From JBDSWU01 sp038230395 (lineage in GTDB: Bacteria; Patescibacteriota; Saccharimonadia; Saccharimonadales; UBA4665): a stretch of DNA of 64,000 bases. Shown here piece after piece: positions 1 to 8,423 of this stretch. The DNA lies in assembly GCA_038230395.1 (NCBI GenBank), contig JBBRNI010000005.1, forward strand, positions 9,464 through 73,463, given 5' to 3'. Every line of letters begins with the position of its first letter. Within the stretch, counting starts at the first letter, position 1. The position numbers were made by a program, and so were the translations under genes. The notes under the pieces are model-generated. The model searched no databases and was not told the DNA's origin. It saw nothing but the letters and a program-made list of their open reading frames with translations.

Positions 1-72
1 CTGATCAACCGGGAGACTATCTCGGAGCTTATTGACCGCGGCCGACACCTGGGTCCGACCGCCCCCCCGTGA
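1..72 (+). CDS. Possible 3' end of an unidentified gene (cut by window edge)
   Basis: Frame 1 is open from the window edge to a TGA at 70-72 and would give 23 residues ending HLGPTAPP. A second frame is open over the same bases, so coding is not proven. No family is recognised. If real, it ends just before the structured leader described next. Confidence 0.2.
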   Translation: MINRETISELIDRGRHLGPTAPP

Positions 73-112
73 GCGTCAACATCTGCACGCACCAAGTAAC
101 CCTTGAGAGAAA

Positions 113-283
113 CGCTCGAAACAACACAACAGAGGTGATCGGGAGAGCCAGGTCATTAGTTTGTCAGTTTGCAAGGTACCGAGCGGACACAAAAGCACCC
201 CTGTTGTCAAGGGTGCTTAATGGTAATGGAAATCATTATTGGTGGGCGAGCTAGATAAAAGGTGGCACCGCTTTTTACCTTGT
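113..283 (+). promoter_or_regulatory. T-box-like structured leader
   Basis: Positions 258-271 read AAGGTGGCACCGCT and match 12 of 14 bases of the T-box consensus AGGGTGGNACCGCG. They are followed by TTTTTACCTT, which can pair back with AAGGT. Upstream, CGCTCG (113-118) pairs with CGAGCG (179-184), like a Stem I base, and AAGCACCC (193-200) pairs with GGGTGCTT (211-218), like Stem III. T-boxes sense uncharged tRNA and normally precede amino-acid or tRNA-synthetase genes. Here the next gene is a PLD-like protein, and an att-like repeat lies inside the element. It may therefore be a displaced or chance element. No specifier loop could be fixed. Confidence 0.3.
240..250 (+). repeat. att-like direct repeat of the tRNA-Leu 3' end
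   Basis: TGGTGGGCGAG is identical to 5242-5252, the CCA plus acceptor end of tRNA-Leu (complement strand), in the same orientation. The two copies bracket a block containing a conjugation-type ATPase, a toxin-antitoxin module and a recombinase tail. This is the arrangement expected when an element integrates into a tRNA 3' end. The repeat is only 11 bp, so chance cannot be excluded. Confidence 0.4.
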
Positions 284-371
284 TTATACAGGACATACGA
301 ACGACTTGTCAGTCTAGGCTTCATGACGCGTGGTAGTCAGATTTACTACCCAGGCATTGAGGAGGTCGAGC

Positions 372-845
372 ATGTTTAAACGCAACCGACCAGTAGGCGA
401 CTTTCAGACATCATGCCTACTTGACCAGGACACCTTCTACGACCGCTTTCTAAGTGATCTGAAGCACTGCAAACATGAAGCCATCATCGAGAGTCCGTTC
501 ATCACCAATCGACGACTCAACCAGCTCATGCCGACGCTGGAGAAGCTGAAGGCTCAGCGCGTCCGGCTGGTCATCAACACTAAAGATCCGGAACACCACG
601 ATGACGACTATTTTCGCACTGATGCTAGGCAAGCCATATCGCGGTTGCAACATATGGGAATCCATGTGCTGTTCACGGTCAGCCACCACCGCAAGCTGGC
701 GATAATCGACCGCAAAATCCTATATGAGGGCAGTCTGAACATTCTATCTCAGAACGATAGCTGTGAGATCATGCGCCGGATTGAATCAGTGCAGCTGGCC
801 TGGGAGATGGCAGCGTTCATCAAGATTGACAGGTTTTTAAGATAA
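372..845 (+). CDS. PLD-like (HKD motif) domain protein
   Basis: A 157-residue soluble protein with one phospholipase D-type HxK(x)4D motif: H106, K108 and D113 in HRKLAIID, followed by the usual GSLN segment (EGSLNILS). Single-HKD proteins work as dimers and act as nucleases or phosphodiesterases on DNA, RNA or lipids; the substrate cannot be read here. The ATG at 372 has GGAGG seven bases upstream. A GTG at 330 in the same frame has no ribosome-binding site. It is the first gene of the accessory island, and a small gene follows 14 bp downstream. Defence or DNA-processing use is inference. Confidence 0.75.
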   Translation: MFKRNRPVGDFQTSCLLDQDTFYDRFLSDLKHCKHEAIIESPFITNRRLNQLMPTLEKLKAQRVRLVINTKDPEHHDDDYFRTDARQAISRLQHMGIHVLFTVSHHRKLAIIDRKILYEGSLNILSQNDSCEIMRRIESVQLAWEMAAFIKIDRFLR

Positions 846-859
846 CGAGGTGTATAGTT

Positions 860-1078
860 ATGACTACTATGAGCAATTACCACATTAGCGACGAAGACAT
901 TGAGGCGTCCATGCGCTACCTTAAATATCACGACCCGAAGCACGCCACTACGGCGGATGCCGAAAAGCTACTTCATGACTTAAAGGCTGGTCACGCCAGA
1001 ATTAGCGACCACGACCCAGCTGAGCTCGCTGAGCTACAAAAGGAAATTGATGGAGCAGCGCCCGAAGCGGATGCCTAA
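860..1078 (+). CDS. Small acidic protein of unknown function
   Basis: A 72-residue, mainly helical, acidic protein without signal peptide or membrane segment. An alternative ATG lies at 869. A GAGG sequence precedes the start, and the gene follows the PLD-like gene on the same strand, so they are probably co-transcribed. Its stop overlaps by 4 bp the stop of the convergent XRE gene. I recognise no family. Size and position suggest an accessory partner of the PLD-like protein or a remnant of the mobile element. Confidence 0.55.
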   Translation: MTTMSNYHISDEDIEASMRYLKYHDPKHATTADAEKLLHDLKAGHARISDHDPAELAELQKEIDGAAPEADA

Positions 1079-1296
1079 AAACCCAGAATATCGGTTGCCG
1101 TGACGCCGAACAGTTTAGCCAGCTTGGCAGTTGTGCCGCGCGAGATTTCATGCTCGCCTCGCTCTAGGCGAGCAACCGTATTCGTGCTGACGTCCAGCTT
1201 TTCAGCTAAGCCAGCCTGGCTCAGACCTTTTGCTAGTCGAAGATCTTTGATGCGCTTGCCGGTGGTGAGTAAGGCTGCTTTGTCTGAATCTTTCAT
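1075..1296 (-). CDS. XRE-family HTH regulator, third gene of the MntA/HepT module
   Basis: A 73-residue Cro/C1-type DNA-binding domain. The recognition-helix region is clear (LSQAGLAEKLDVSTNTVARL) with GEHEIS after it. The protein is little more than this domain. It starts in an ATGA overlap with the stop of hepT, so translation is coupled. Small XRE proteins commonly repress toxin-antitoxin operons, and that is the likely role. MntA/HepT is usually a two-gene system, so the third gene could be an autoregulator or a second antitoxin-like factor. Confidence 0.8.
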   Translation of the reverse strand: MKDSDKAALLTTGKRIKDLRLAKGLSQAGLAEKLDVSTNTVARLERGEHEISRGTTAKLAKLFGVTATDILGF

Positions 1297-1628
1297 ACAA
1301 TAGCTAAAACAAGCTCACGAAATGATGCAAAATGCTCACCAGCCACGACTTCCCAAATGATCTCGTAATCGACGTTGCCATACTCGTGGGCGATGATATT
1401 GCGCATGGCGATCGCTTGGCGCCACGGCAGCTCGGGGTGAGCATCTTTGAAGCCCTCACTGAGTGAGCGCATATGTTCACCGATGGCTAACACGCGCAGG
1501 GCAGCTGCATCGCGCAGATTCAAGTCTTCGAGAAATGCTTGCTTGTCAGTAGGCACATTGGCTATCGTCAGATTCAGTAAATCCAGCACTTCTTTGAGTA
1601 GGACGGCGTCACGTTCCTCGAAACTCAT
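1293..1628 (-). CDS. hepT: HepT-type RNase toxin (DUF86)
   Basis: A 111-residue all-helical HEPN protein with the exact HepT signature RX4HXY: R76, H81 and Y83 in RNIIAHEY. In characterised systems the HEPN dimer is an RNase and the tyrosine is AMPylated by the partner MntA, which silences it. Length is normal for the family. The start overlaps the mntA stop (ATGA), and its own stop overlaps the XRE start, giving a tight three-gene operon. Nothing suggests inactivation. Confidence 0.88.
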   Translation of the reverse strand: MSFEERDAVLLKEVLDLLNLTIANVPTDKQAFLEDLNLRDAAALRVLAIGEHMRSLSEGFKDAHPELPWRQAIAMRNIIAHEYGNVDYEIIWEVVAGEHFASFRELVLAIV

Positions 1629-1921
1629 AATATAACGACTTTCTCTCTGTCGATAAATGGTTTGATGTGACGCGACAAGGCCCGCTCTGATACGACATCT
1701 ACTCGCTTGCCACTGCGCGATTCTAGGATGTCTTTTAATTCAAAGTGCTCGAAGAGCGATACGCCTGGGGCGTATCTGACGAGAATATCGACGTCACTAT
1801 CGGCTCCGGCTTCGCCGCGGGCGTACGAACCGAACACGCTGGCAGCCAGAACATTGTGCTCCTGTAATAATGCCTGTAGGTCAGCTAGGGCGATCGGTAG
1901 TTGCAAATCTTGGGCTTTCAT
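1625..1921 (-). CDS. mntA: MntA-type minimal nucleotidyltransferase antitoxin
   Basis: A 98-residue minimal nucleotidyltransferase with the pol-beta signature: G31-S32 followed by D43-x-D45 in GSYARGEAGADSDVDIL. In type VII toxin-antitoxin systems MntA transfers AMP to the HepT tyrosine. I place the start at ATG 1921 rather than the in-frame ATG at 1930, because the upper ATG overlaps a TATAAT element (1929-1934) that lies exactly 7 nt before 1921, implying a leaderless message. It is the first gene of mntA-hepT-XRE. Confidence 0.85.
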   Translation of the reverse strand: MKAQDLQLPIALADLQALLQEHNVLAASVFGSYARGEAGADSDVDILVRYAPGVSLFEHFELKDILESRSGKRVDVVSERALSRHIKPFIDREKVVIL

Positions 1922-1928
1922 AGCTATC

Positions 1929-1934
1929 ATTATA
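1929..1934 (-). promoter_or_regulatory. -10 element of the mntA operon
   Basis: TATAAT on the minus strand ends 7 nt before ATG 1921. No convincing -35 is seen. The expected transcription start falls at or next to the start codon. Confidence 0.5.
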
Positions 1935-2010
1935 ACCTAAAAACCGTACAACCTACTCCTCTAGGGGAGACGCACTCGATGAACGGGACTGACAGCTGTA
2001 CGGCAATTCC

Positions 2011-2026
2011 ATCTCAATAGTGAGAT
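2011..2026. repeat. Short hairpin between divergent genes
   Basis: ATCTCA, ATAG loop, TGAGAT: a 6-bp stem in the 227-bp gap between mntA and the conjugation-type ATPase, which are divergent. A TTGACG -35-like hexamer follows at 2071 for the rightward gene, but its -10 is weak. It could be an operator; no binding protein is implied. Confidence 0.3.
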
Positions 2027-2148
2027 AAGGCTACACGTAACGTCAATATTAGACTATTTTAATAACATTCTTGACGAAAATATAAATTAGCAGAAGCATA
2101 CGAGCAATATTAGGTTATTAACGGTGGTGGACAATAGTAGGAACAATT

Positions 2149-4734
2149 GTGGCAACCTCACTCTCCTGGATCGTCGAATACATCGTCCTCACTAGCCTAC
2201 TAATCTTATGTGCCGACATTCTCCGAAGACACAAAAACTTCCAGCATTACAAAAAATTAAACAGCGTTATTCTTGAGTTGACGCCGCCAGCCTTCGCGCG
2301 CAAGACGCCACTAGCGACCGAGCAGCTGTTCCAGACGCTGCATAGCCTCGGCTCAGCGCAGACACTCAGGGAGCGCCTGCTCGACCGTGGTAATCGATAT
2401 TCATTCGAGGTCGTGTCGTCACGTTCGGCAGGCATTCGGTTCATGGCCCGGATGAAGCAGTGCGATGTTGCAATATTTCAGCAACAGCTGGCAGCCTACA
2501 TGCCGGATGTGAAGTTTGCTGTAGTGCCGGACTATCTGCCAGAGCTAGTGGCAGGCAAGCAAACAACGTTAGCTTGTTATGAATTCAAGCAAGGCGGGCA
2601 CTTTGCTTTTCCACTAGCGGCGCACGACGCACTCATACAGCACGACCCGATTGCATACATAACTGGCTCGATGACTAAGTTGGCGCCGAGTGAGCTAATT
2701 GCTTATCAAGTTGTCTTGTCACCGGCAAACAAGCGTGAAGTTACCCGGATTCGCAACAAGCTGTACTTAGGCAAGGACCCTGATTTGTACGGCAAAAATC
2801 GTACGCTTGGTAAAAAAGCACTGGTCTTGATGCTACAGATTCCGTTCATCATACTAAGCGGAATACTCGGCTTGATTGGCAGCTTTTTTGATGACACGTC
2901 GTATCACAGCAAATCGAATGCCTATAAAGCGCCAGTCGTGCCGCAGCGCGCACCTGAGCATCAAGAATTACTAGCCACGCTCGGAGACAAGCTCAAACAG
3001 CCACTATTTCACGCTAGTATCCGCGTTTTAGTCGTTACAGACGATCGCATGAAAGCCGGGCAGAGCATCCAAGGCCTCAGCTCAGCGCTGGGATTGTTCA
3101 GCGTGCCAGGCTTTCAAAGTTTGATCGCCAAGCGCAATTTCCCAAGAAGCAAGATGAATGTACACCGACTGCATAGCTTTGCCAGCCGGTGGCTACCGAT
3201 ACTGATGCGCCATAGCAGTATCGTGTCCGTATCGGAAGTCGCCAGCTTGTACCACTTTCCGTTCGGCGAGACAGCTCGACCAGAGAATTTGGCGCGGTCG
3301 CAAAGCCGGACATTGCCAGCACCATTCGCTTTGAAAGCCAGGGCTGATGAACAAGCCTTCGACGTCGTCCTCGGTGAAAACCAACACCACGGCAGCACCA
3401 ATCCGATTGGCTTACTGGCCAGCGAACGCCAGCAACATGTTTACGTCATTGGTGGTACCGGCAACGGTAAAACTACAATGCTGCAATATGCCATTGTCCA
3501 GGACATGCGAGCGGGTAAAGGTGTGGCCGTGATCGATCCGCACGGCGATATGGCTCAGACGCTGCTAACCTACGTGCCGAAAGACCGGATAGACGATGTC
3601 GTCTACCTCAATCCCGTTAATATTGATTACCCAATTGGTATTAACGTCTTAGAGCTTCCGACTGGCCTGAGTGGCAGCCAGCTGCTACTTGAGAAGGAGC
3701 GTGTGACTGAGGCTGTCATTTCCATATTACGCAAAGTCTTCTCTGACGATGCTAACAATGCACACCGCATCGAAGGCATCTTGCGCAATGCCATTCATAC
3801 CGCTATAAGCGTCGAGGTTGCCACGTTGTTTACCGTCCTCAAGATTCTGCGTAACACTAACTACCGCAAAACCGTTGTAGCTCAGCTCACCGACGAACAC
3901 CTGCGCGATTTCTGGAAAGAAGAGTTCGGCCAAGCCGGTGACATGCAGCGCGTTAGCCTAAGCAAGGGTGTCACCAACCGCATCGACCGCTTCCGCAGCT
4001 CAAAGCCAGCCGAGCGGATGCTCGAGCAAGCCCATTCAACAATTAGCTTCGAGGACATCATCGATTCTGGCAAGATTCTGATCTGCAACTTTGCTGAGGG
4101 CAACTTAGGCGAAGATACTTCGGCACTGTTTGGCACGACTATTCTAGCCAAGCTTAAGCTGGCTGCTGAGCGCCGAGCACGCATGTCGGCGGAAGACCGC
4201 CAACCATTCTATCTCTACGTCGATGAATTCCAGAACTTCGCGACCACACCGTTCGTCAAGATGCTGTCTAGCTCACGCAAATACAAACTATTCTTGGCGC
4301 TTGCACAGCAGTCCACCAGCCAGCAGGATGAGCAGCGCCTTACCGAGACGATTCTATCTAATGTCAGCACCGTCGTCTGCTTCCGTACCGGCAGCCCAGC
4401 TGACGAGCAGTTGATCCTGCCGCGCTTTAGCCCGTTCATCGAGCAAGGGGAAATCGGCAACCTGCCAGCCTATCATTACTACATCCGTGTCCAGGCGCAG
4501 GAATCGCTGGAGCCGATGTCGGGCGTCACACTCCAGCTGGATGATGACTGGAGCGAAGATGTTGCTGACGCAGTGGCCGAAGCTTCTCGGAAGAACTATG
4601 CTTTGCAGTATGTAGAAATGCAGCCTGAACAAAAGCTTGCCAAGCCTAACACGGGCAGGGCAGCTAAAACTACCCATAAAAAATCTAGTGGCATGAAAAA
4701 GCCGGTCAAACACAAATCAAAAGCCACAAAGTAA
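2149..4734 (+). CDS. Membrane-anchored TraD/VirD4-like DNA-transfer ATPase
   Basis: An 861-residue protein. An N-terminal membrane segment lies near residues 7-22 and a second hydrophobic stretch near 228-248. A RecA-like motor domain follows: Walker A GGTGNGKTT at 435-443, VIDPHGDM shortly after, and Walker B LYVDEFQN with D692-E693. The C-terminus is Lys/Thr-rich. The architecture is that of type IV coupling and conjugative transfer ATPases, which deliver DNA or protein to a secretion channel. No other T4SS genes lie in the window, so it may serve a system elsewhere or be left over from an integrated element. The start is a GTG preceded by AGGA. Confidence 0.8.
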   Translation: MATSLSWIVEYIVLTSLLILCADILRRHKNFQHYKKLNSVILELTPPAFARKTPLATEQLFQTLHSLGSAQTLRERLLDRGNRYSFEVVSSRSAGIRFMARMKQCDVAIFQQQLAAYMPDVKFAVVPDYLPELVAGKQTTLACYEFKQGGHFAFPLAAHDALIQHDPIAYITGSMTKLAPSELIAYQVVLSPANKREVTRIRNKLYLGKDPDLYGKNRTLGKKALVLMLQIPFIILSGILGLIGSFFDDTSYHSKSNAYKAPVVPQRAPEHQELLATLGDKLKQPLFHASIRVLVVTDDRMKAGQSIQGLSSALGLFSVPGFQSLIAKRNFPRSKMNVHRLHSFASRWLPILMRHSSIVSVSEVASLYHFPFGETARPENLARSQSRTLPAPFALKARADEQAFDVVLGENQHHGSTNPIGLLASERQQHVYVIGGTGNGKTTMLQYAIVQDMRAGKGVAVIDPHGDMAQTLLTYVPKDRIDDVVYLNPVNIDYPIGINVLELPTGLSGSQLLLEKERVTEAVISILRKVFSDDANNAHRIEGILRNAIHTAISVEVATLFTVLKILRNTNYRKTVVAQLTDEHLRDFWKEEFGQAGDMQRVSLSKGVTNRIDRFRSSKPAERMLEQAHSTISFEDIIDSGKILICNFAEGNLGEDTSALFGTTILAKLKLAAERRARMSAEDRQPFYLYVDEFQNFATTPFVKMLSSSRKYKLFLALAQQSTSQQDEQRLTETILSNVSTVVCFRTGSPADEQLILPRFSPFIEQGEIGNLPAYHYYIRVQAQESLEPMSGVTLQLDDDWSEDVADAVAEASRKNYALQYVEMQPEQKLAKPNTGRAAKTTHKKSSGMKKPVKHKSKATK

Positions 4735-4736
4735 AA

Positions 4737-5241
4737 GCTGACTTCACGCACCGCATCGCCTTCAGCAACGACCACATAGACGAGCTAATGGCCGCGGTGC
4801 AGGTTGTGTGGGGCAAGCGCCAAGTAGAACTAAACAAGGAGGAGGTAGCCGTAGAAACAAACCTCAAGGGTCTCTACGCCCAAGCAAAGGCCATTATGGA
4901 CAAGATAAAGATGCTAAGTAGCCAAACAGTAATTAAGTATATGGAGGACGAGCTGATGCAAGTCGAAACTGAGATCGAGAACATCAAAAACGTTACCAAA
5001 CAAAAAACCGCCATTCCAGCGGTCAATATTACGGTCGTTACGGCCTGCGTACGATACTTTCTGCAACACCTAGACTACTTGTTGTTACAGCAGAGTGATC
5101 CTGAGCAAAAAGCCAACTTTTTTGGCCTGATTTACGAGAAAGTGCCCACTTATCAAGAAATGGTTTCTGTAACCGAAAATTCCGGAGAATTAACAGGGGT
5201 AAGTGAACTTTTTTTAGCTCGAAACATTGAAAGGTACTTAC
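4737..5241 (+). pseudogene. C-terminal remnant of a serine recombinase
   Basis: The frame after the ATPase stop reads ADFTHRIAFSNDHIDELM and continues into a long helical, coiled-coil stretch with VETEIENI and a terminal region like the tails of large serine recombinases. The catalytic domain and zinc ribbon are absent. The first in-frame ATG is at 4788, and the frame runs on through the tRNA to 5372, where the peptide is an artefact. Its position directly against tRNA-Leu fits an integrase that inserted an element there and was later truncated. The family call rests on the tail only. Confidence 0.5.
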
Positions 5242-5328
5242 TGGTGGGCGAGGGGGGACTTGAACCCCCACGAGCTTGCGCTCACAAGATTTTGAGTCTA
5301 GCGTGTATACCAATTTCACCACTCGCCC
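5242..5328 (-). tRNA. tRNA-Leu (CAA)
   Basis: An 87-nt class II tRNA including an encoded CCA. The acceptor GGGCGAG pairs with CTCGCCC. The D-arm is GTGGTGAAATTGGTATACAC, the anticodon loop CTCAAAA gives anticodon CAA, the long variable arm is stem-forming, and the T-arm has GGGGGTTCAAGTCCCCC. The 3' end faces the accessory island, as expected for an integration target. Its terminal 11 bp recur at 240-250 and inverted at 23721-23731. Confidence 0.93.
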
Positions 5329-5464
5329 GCGCTACTAGATCTGTGCATTTCATTACGCTTACGATTCAGTAGGCCACCAGGGGCGTATTGTACTATACTT
5401 AGGAGGTAAGATCCAAGTACACATACTCGCAAAGCCTGGGTACTTCTTATTTGTACTGTTTATT

Positions 5465-6724
5465 ATGGCAACAAACCCGCTTACTCCAATCGAACCAAAC
5501 AAATCAGCCCTGGCGGCGGATGTTATTCGTGATAAAGTCGCCCGACTCTATAGCAGTGAGCCCGACGCCGCTACCGAAGAACTTGAAGCCGAAGCAGCTA
5601 CACACCGCAGCCCCCATCAACAGTTCATGTATGACCTGAGTGCCTCTGGCAAAAGTCTAGCAACAATCCAGACCGAATGGCACAGCTACTACCTGTCTTT
5701 GTCTGAGCACGAGCGGCGGCAAGTATGGCAAGAATTTTACGCTAGTCAGTCTAGCGTTACTGGGATCAAGCCAATTGAAGTAGCACATGTCGAAGCGCAA
5801 CATAAACATGCTGTCGTCCCAAAAGGACATCGCAAGCCAACTAAAACTAGGTCTCTCAAAGACTTAAGAAGCCCAGGAGCAATTCAGGCGACAATCCGCG
5901 ACACTGTGACCGGAGGCGGTAAGTTAGAAGTTAAGCACCACGTTCAGTCGCTATTATTTGGGCTTGGAATGGGTAGTATCGTGGTTGTTATATTCTTATT
6001 TAGCTTCTTTAACGAGGTTATTATCGCGCCGTTCATCCAACCAAGTCGAGTTGCCGCCGCTACGCCACTTATTATTAGTGCCGACAGTGTGGCGCCATCC
6101 AAGACGCCCGAAGTAATTATTCCTAAAATCAACGTAGAAATACCGGTAAATTATAGTGAGTCCTCGACGGTGGAAGCTAATATAGAAAACGACCTGGAGA
6201 GTGGAATCGTTCATTACCCAGGCACAGTTGTGCCAGGCGAGAATGGCAACGCCGCATTTTTTGGGCACAGCAGTAATAACATCCTCAATCCTGGCAAATA
6301 CAAATTCGCTTTCGTTCTGCTCCATACCATGGTGCCTGGTGACACCTTTTACTTGACCTACAGCGGTAAAGTGTTCGTCTATAAAGTAATAAGTAAAACC
6401 GTCGTTGATCCGAGTGATGTCGGTGTATTAGGTCCAGTGCCTGGTCAGACAGCCACAGCCACGCTTATTACCTGTGACCCACCCGGCACAAGCCTTAAAC
6501 GATTAATTTTGGTAGGTCAACAGATTAGTCCAGCAATAACTGGTAACTCTACGCCGGCAGTTACAGCTGTATCGGCAGCCCCAGCCACAGCGGCTTTACC
6601 AGGCAACGGACCGACGCTACTAAACCGAGTTTCCAAGACAACAACAGGCAAGATAATCATGGCCGTGATTATACTACTAGCTATTGGCCTTGTAATTCGC
6701 TGGATCCGCAAGCCATATCGGTAA
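5465..6724 (+). CDS. Sortase with long cytoplasmic N-terminus and C-terminal membrane anchor
   Basis: A 419-residue sortase (transpeptidase joining surface proteins to the envelope). A charged cytoplasmic region of about 170 residues precedes a membrane segment (about 175-195). The sortase barrel carries H268 (FFGHSS), C337 (TLITCDPPG) and R346 (SLKRLIL), a complete catalytic triad. A linker and a second membrane helix close the protein, ending in RWIRKPYR. Start: ATG 5465 has no nearby Shine-Dalgarno. A strong AGGAGG lies at 5401-5406, and the frame is open from an ATC at 5411, so a non-canonical upstream start is possible. The gene is convergent with the PEGA gene. Secreted proteins at 18-24 kb are possible clients, but no sorting motif was confirmed. 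Confidence 0.87.
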   Translation: MATNPLTPIEPNKSALAADVIRDKVARLYSSEPDAATEELEAEAATHRSPHQQFMYDLSASGKSLATIQTEWHSYYLSLSEHERRQVWQEFYASQSSVTGIKPIEVAHVEAQHKHAVVPKGHRKPTKTRSLKDLRSPGAIQATIRDTVTGGGKLEVKHHVQSLLFGLGMGSIVVVIFLFSFFNEVIIAPFIQPSRVAAATPLIISADSVAPSKTPEVIIPKINVEIPVNYSESSTVEANIENDLESGIVHYPGTVVPGENGNAAFFGHSSNNILNPGKYKFAFVLLHTMVPGDTFYLTYSGKVFVYKVISKTVVDPSDVGVLGPVPGQTATATLITCDPPGTSLKRLILVGQQISPAITGNSTPAVTAVSAAPATAALPGNGPTLLNRVSKTTTGKIIMAVIILLAIGLVIRWIRKPYR

Positions 6725-6728
6725 GGCT

Positions 6729-6750
6729 TAGAAGGTCAAAAAGCCTTCTA
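6729..6750. terminator. Hairpin between convergent genes
   Basis: TAGAAGG, 8-nt loop, CCTTCTA: a 7-bp stem lying between the sortase stop and the last codon of the PEGA gene. There is no U-tract. It may act on both strands as a weak terminator or stabilise 3' ends. Confidence 0.4.
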
Positions 6751-8244
6751 CAAGTCCGATGGTATCAACAGAAGAGTATTGGTTAAAATAGCTCCATTAC
6801 CAGATGCTACAAAGCTATAAACGTTTTTATAGTCAGGTGTAAAAAACGGAGTGGACGAGGGGCTACCTGGTATAAAAGAACGTTGATTTGTTTGATCAAA
6901 ATCAAGAATTTGGATCATTGCAGATCCCTCCGATGGACTAACACCCGTATAGGTTAGCCTATTACCATCCATCCACTTTACATGCGGCTGATTCGAATTA
7001 ATTGAAACTTTGGTCGCCAGATCATAGTTGTACCCATTTTTATTTTCTAAATCATAAATGGCAACTTGGTTCCCGTGCTCCGCCAAGATGTACTGCGAAT
7101 TACTGGAAAAACTTTCGTAGTCAGGGCCTCTCACACGCAATACCTGGATAGGTACAATCACTTGGGCCGGATGTACTGCTAGTTGAGATGCGGGATCCTT
7201 GTAAATGTAGACCTTATTTTCATCAACACTGCTGGCGACAACATACGGAGTATTGCTATAGTTTGCCAGGTCAACAATGTAGCGCGTACTGGCTGGGAAA
7301 CTCCGCAGTAGAACGGTGCGACTGCCAGTTTGTTGCTTGAGTAGCACCTTACCAGCTGGCGCATCAACGCTAGTAAAGTACACTAGCGTACTATCTCCAT
7401 AAGATTTATAAGCTAAAACGTCACTGATAAGACTTACAGCCGCAGGAGCTTTGAGTGATGCGGTTCGCAAATTATGGTCAGCAGAATTATAAAGGTAATA
7501 TTGGTCATACTTCTTATTGCTTAAGGCTACTGCGGCAGTCGTGTTCTCGAGTGTTTTAGTAAGATTCAGTGATTGGTCAGGATTCTCACGGTCAAGCATA
7601 ATATACTCGACAGTAGTATCAGCAGTGTGTTGCAAAAGGAGATGTTGATTATCGTCGGCCCACTCCACAACCTGCCAGTTCTCACTGGTCGCTGCTTTAG
7701 TCGCTATATCGATTGGTAGACTAATTGTTAGGGCTAGTTTGGTTGGGTTCTTCAAGTCATATACAGCAAAATTATCAGGGCCAGCAATATCATTGGTTAC
7801 TAACCAGCGGCGATCCGGACTCTGAGAAGTTAGTCCAGGCATGGTCGCTAAGGGCAGGAGCGTCGTTGTTTTGACCACTTTGGGAAGCAAGAGCGGATAA
7901 TCATAGTGGGTAACGCTGCCGCCATTTACCTCAATTGTGCGCTGCCAATCTTGGTAACCCGGCCTTGACATACGCACTCTGTAAATACTAGCCGGTAACG
8001 CTACCCGGGCGTTAGTGTCTGATGTAGCGCGCTTACCATTAAGGAACACTTTGGCAGGGTTAGGACTGCTAGAGAAAAAAACTATGCCGTTTTGGATTAC
8101 TGTACCGTTTTTATCGATACCAAAACCATAGGCCTGGTAGACCAGCACAACAGTAGCAATAATTATAGCAACTGACATGCAGACGTAGCCAAACAGTAAT
8201 AAAATGCCATGTCGGCGTTGTTTTTGAGGGTCAAGATAATCCAT
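6748..8244 (-). CDS. PEGA-domain membrane-anchored beta-propeller-like protein
   Basis: A 498-residue protein. A short cytoplasmic start (MDYLDPQKQRRHG) leads to a membrane helix at about 17-39. A PEGA domain follows (about 55-125, with NPAKVFLNGKRA and SRPGYQDWQRTIEV), then roughly 350 residues of repeated beta-strand segments with W/D-rich turns, resembling a propeller. PEGA domains are found in envelope proteins of many bacteria and probably mediate surface contacts. A TATAAT lies 12 nt before the ATG. It is monocistronic and faces the sortase gene. The ligand is unknown. Confidence 0.8.
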   Translation of the reverse strand: MDYLDPQKQRRHGILLLFGYVCMSVAIIIATVVLVYQAYGFGIDKNGTVIQNGIVFFSSSPNPAKVFLNGKRATSDTNARVALPASIYRVRMSRPGYQDWQRTIEVNGGSVTHYDYPLLLPKVVKTTTLLPLATMPGLTSQSPDRRWLVTNDIAGPDNFAVYDLKNPTKLALTISLPIDIATKAATSENWQVVEWADDNQHLLLQHTADTTVEYIMLDRENPDQSLNLTKTLENTTAAVALSNKKYDQYYLYNSADHNLRTASLKAPAAVSLISDVLAYKSYGDSTLVYFTSVDAPAGKVLLKQQTGSRTVLLRSFPASTRYIVDLANYSNTPYVVASSVDENKVYIYKDPASQLAVHPAQVIVPIQVLRVRGPDYESFSSNSQYILAEHGNQVAIYDLENKNGYNYDLATKVSINSNQPHVKWMDGNRLTYTGVSPSEGSAMIQILDFDQTNQRSFIPGSPSSTPFFTPDYKNVYSFVASGNGAILTNTLLLIPSDL

Positions 8245-8423
8245 GAGTCTAGGATGATTATAAGCTAGAACATGAAATAAACCTTAAATTAAGCCAAAAG
8301 TAATCCCTGTACCTTTGATTGGGCACTTGCAGACCAACTCAAGACAGTTTAAGATGATACTTACAGCGCTAAAAGCGTTAGCAACTTGTATTAGTACCAG
8401 AATTCGGACAAACATAGAACAAC

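Noticed and set aside
5242..5372. Extension of the recombinase-tail frame through the tRNA to 5372
   Set aside because: The peptide over the tRNA (GGLEPPRACAHKI) is the usual artefact of translating tRNA-Leu.
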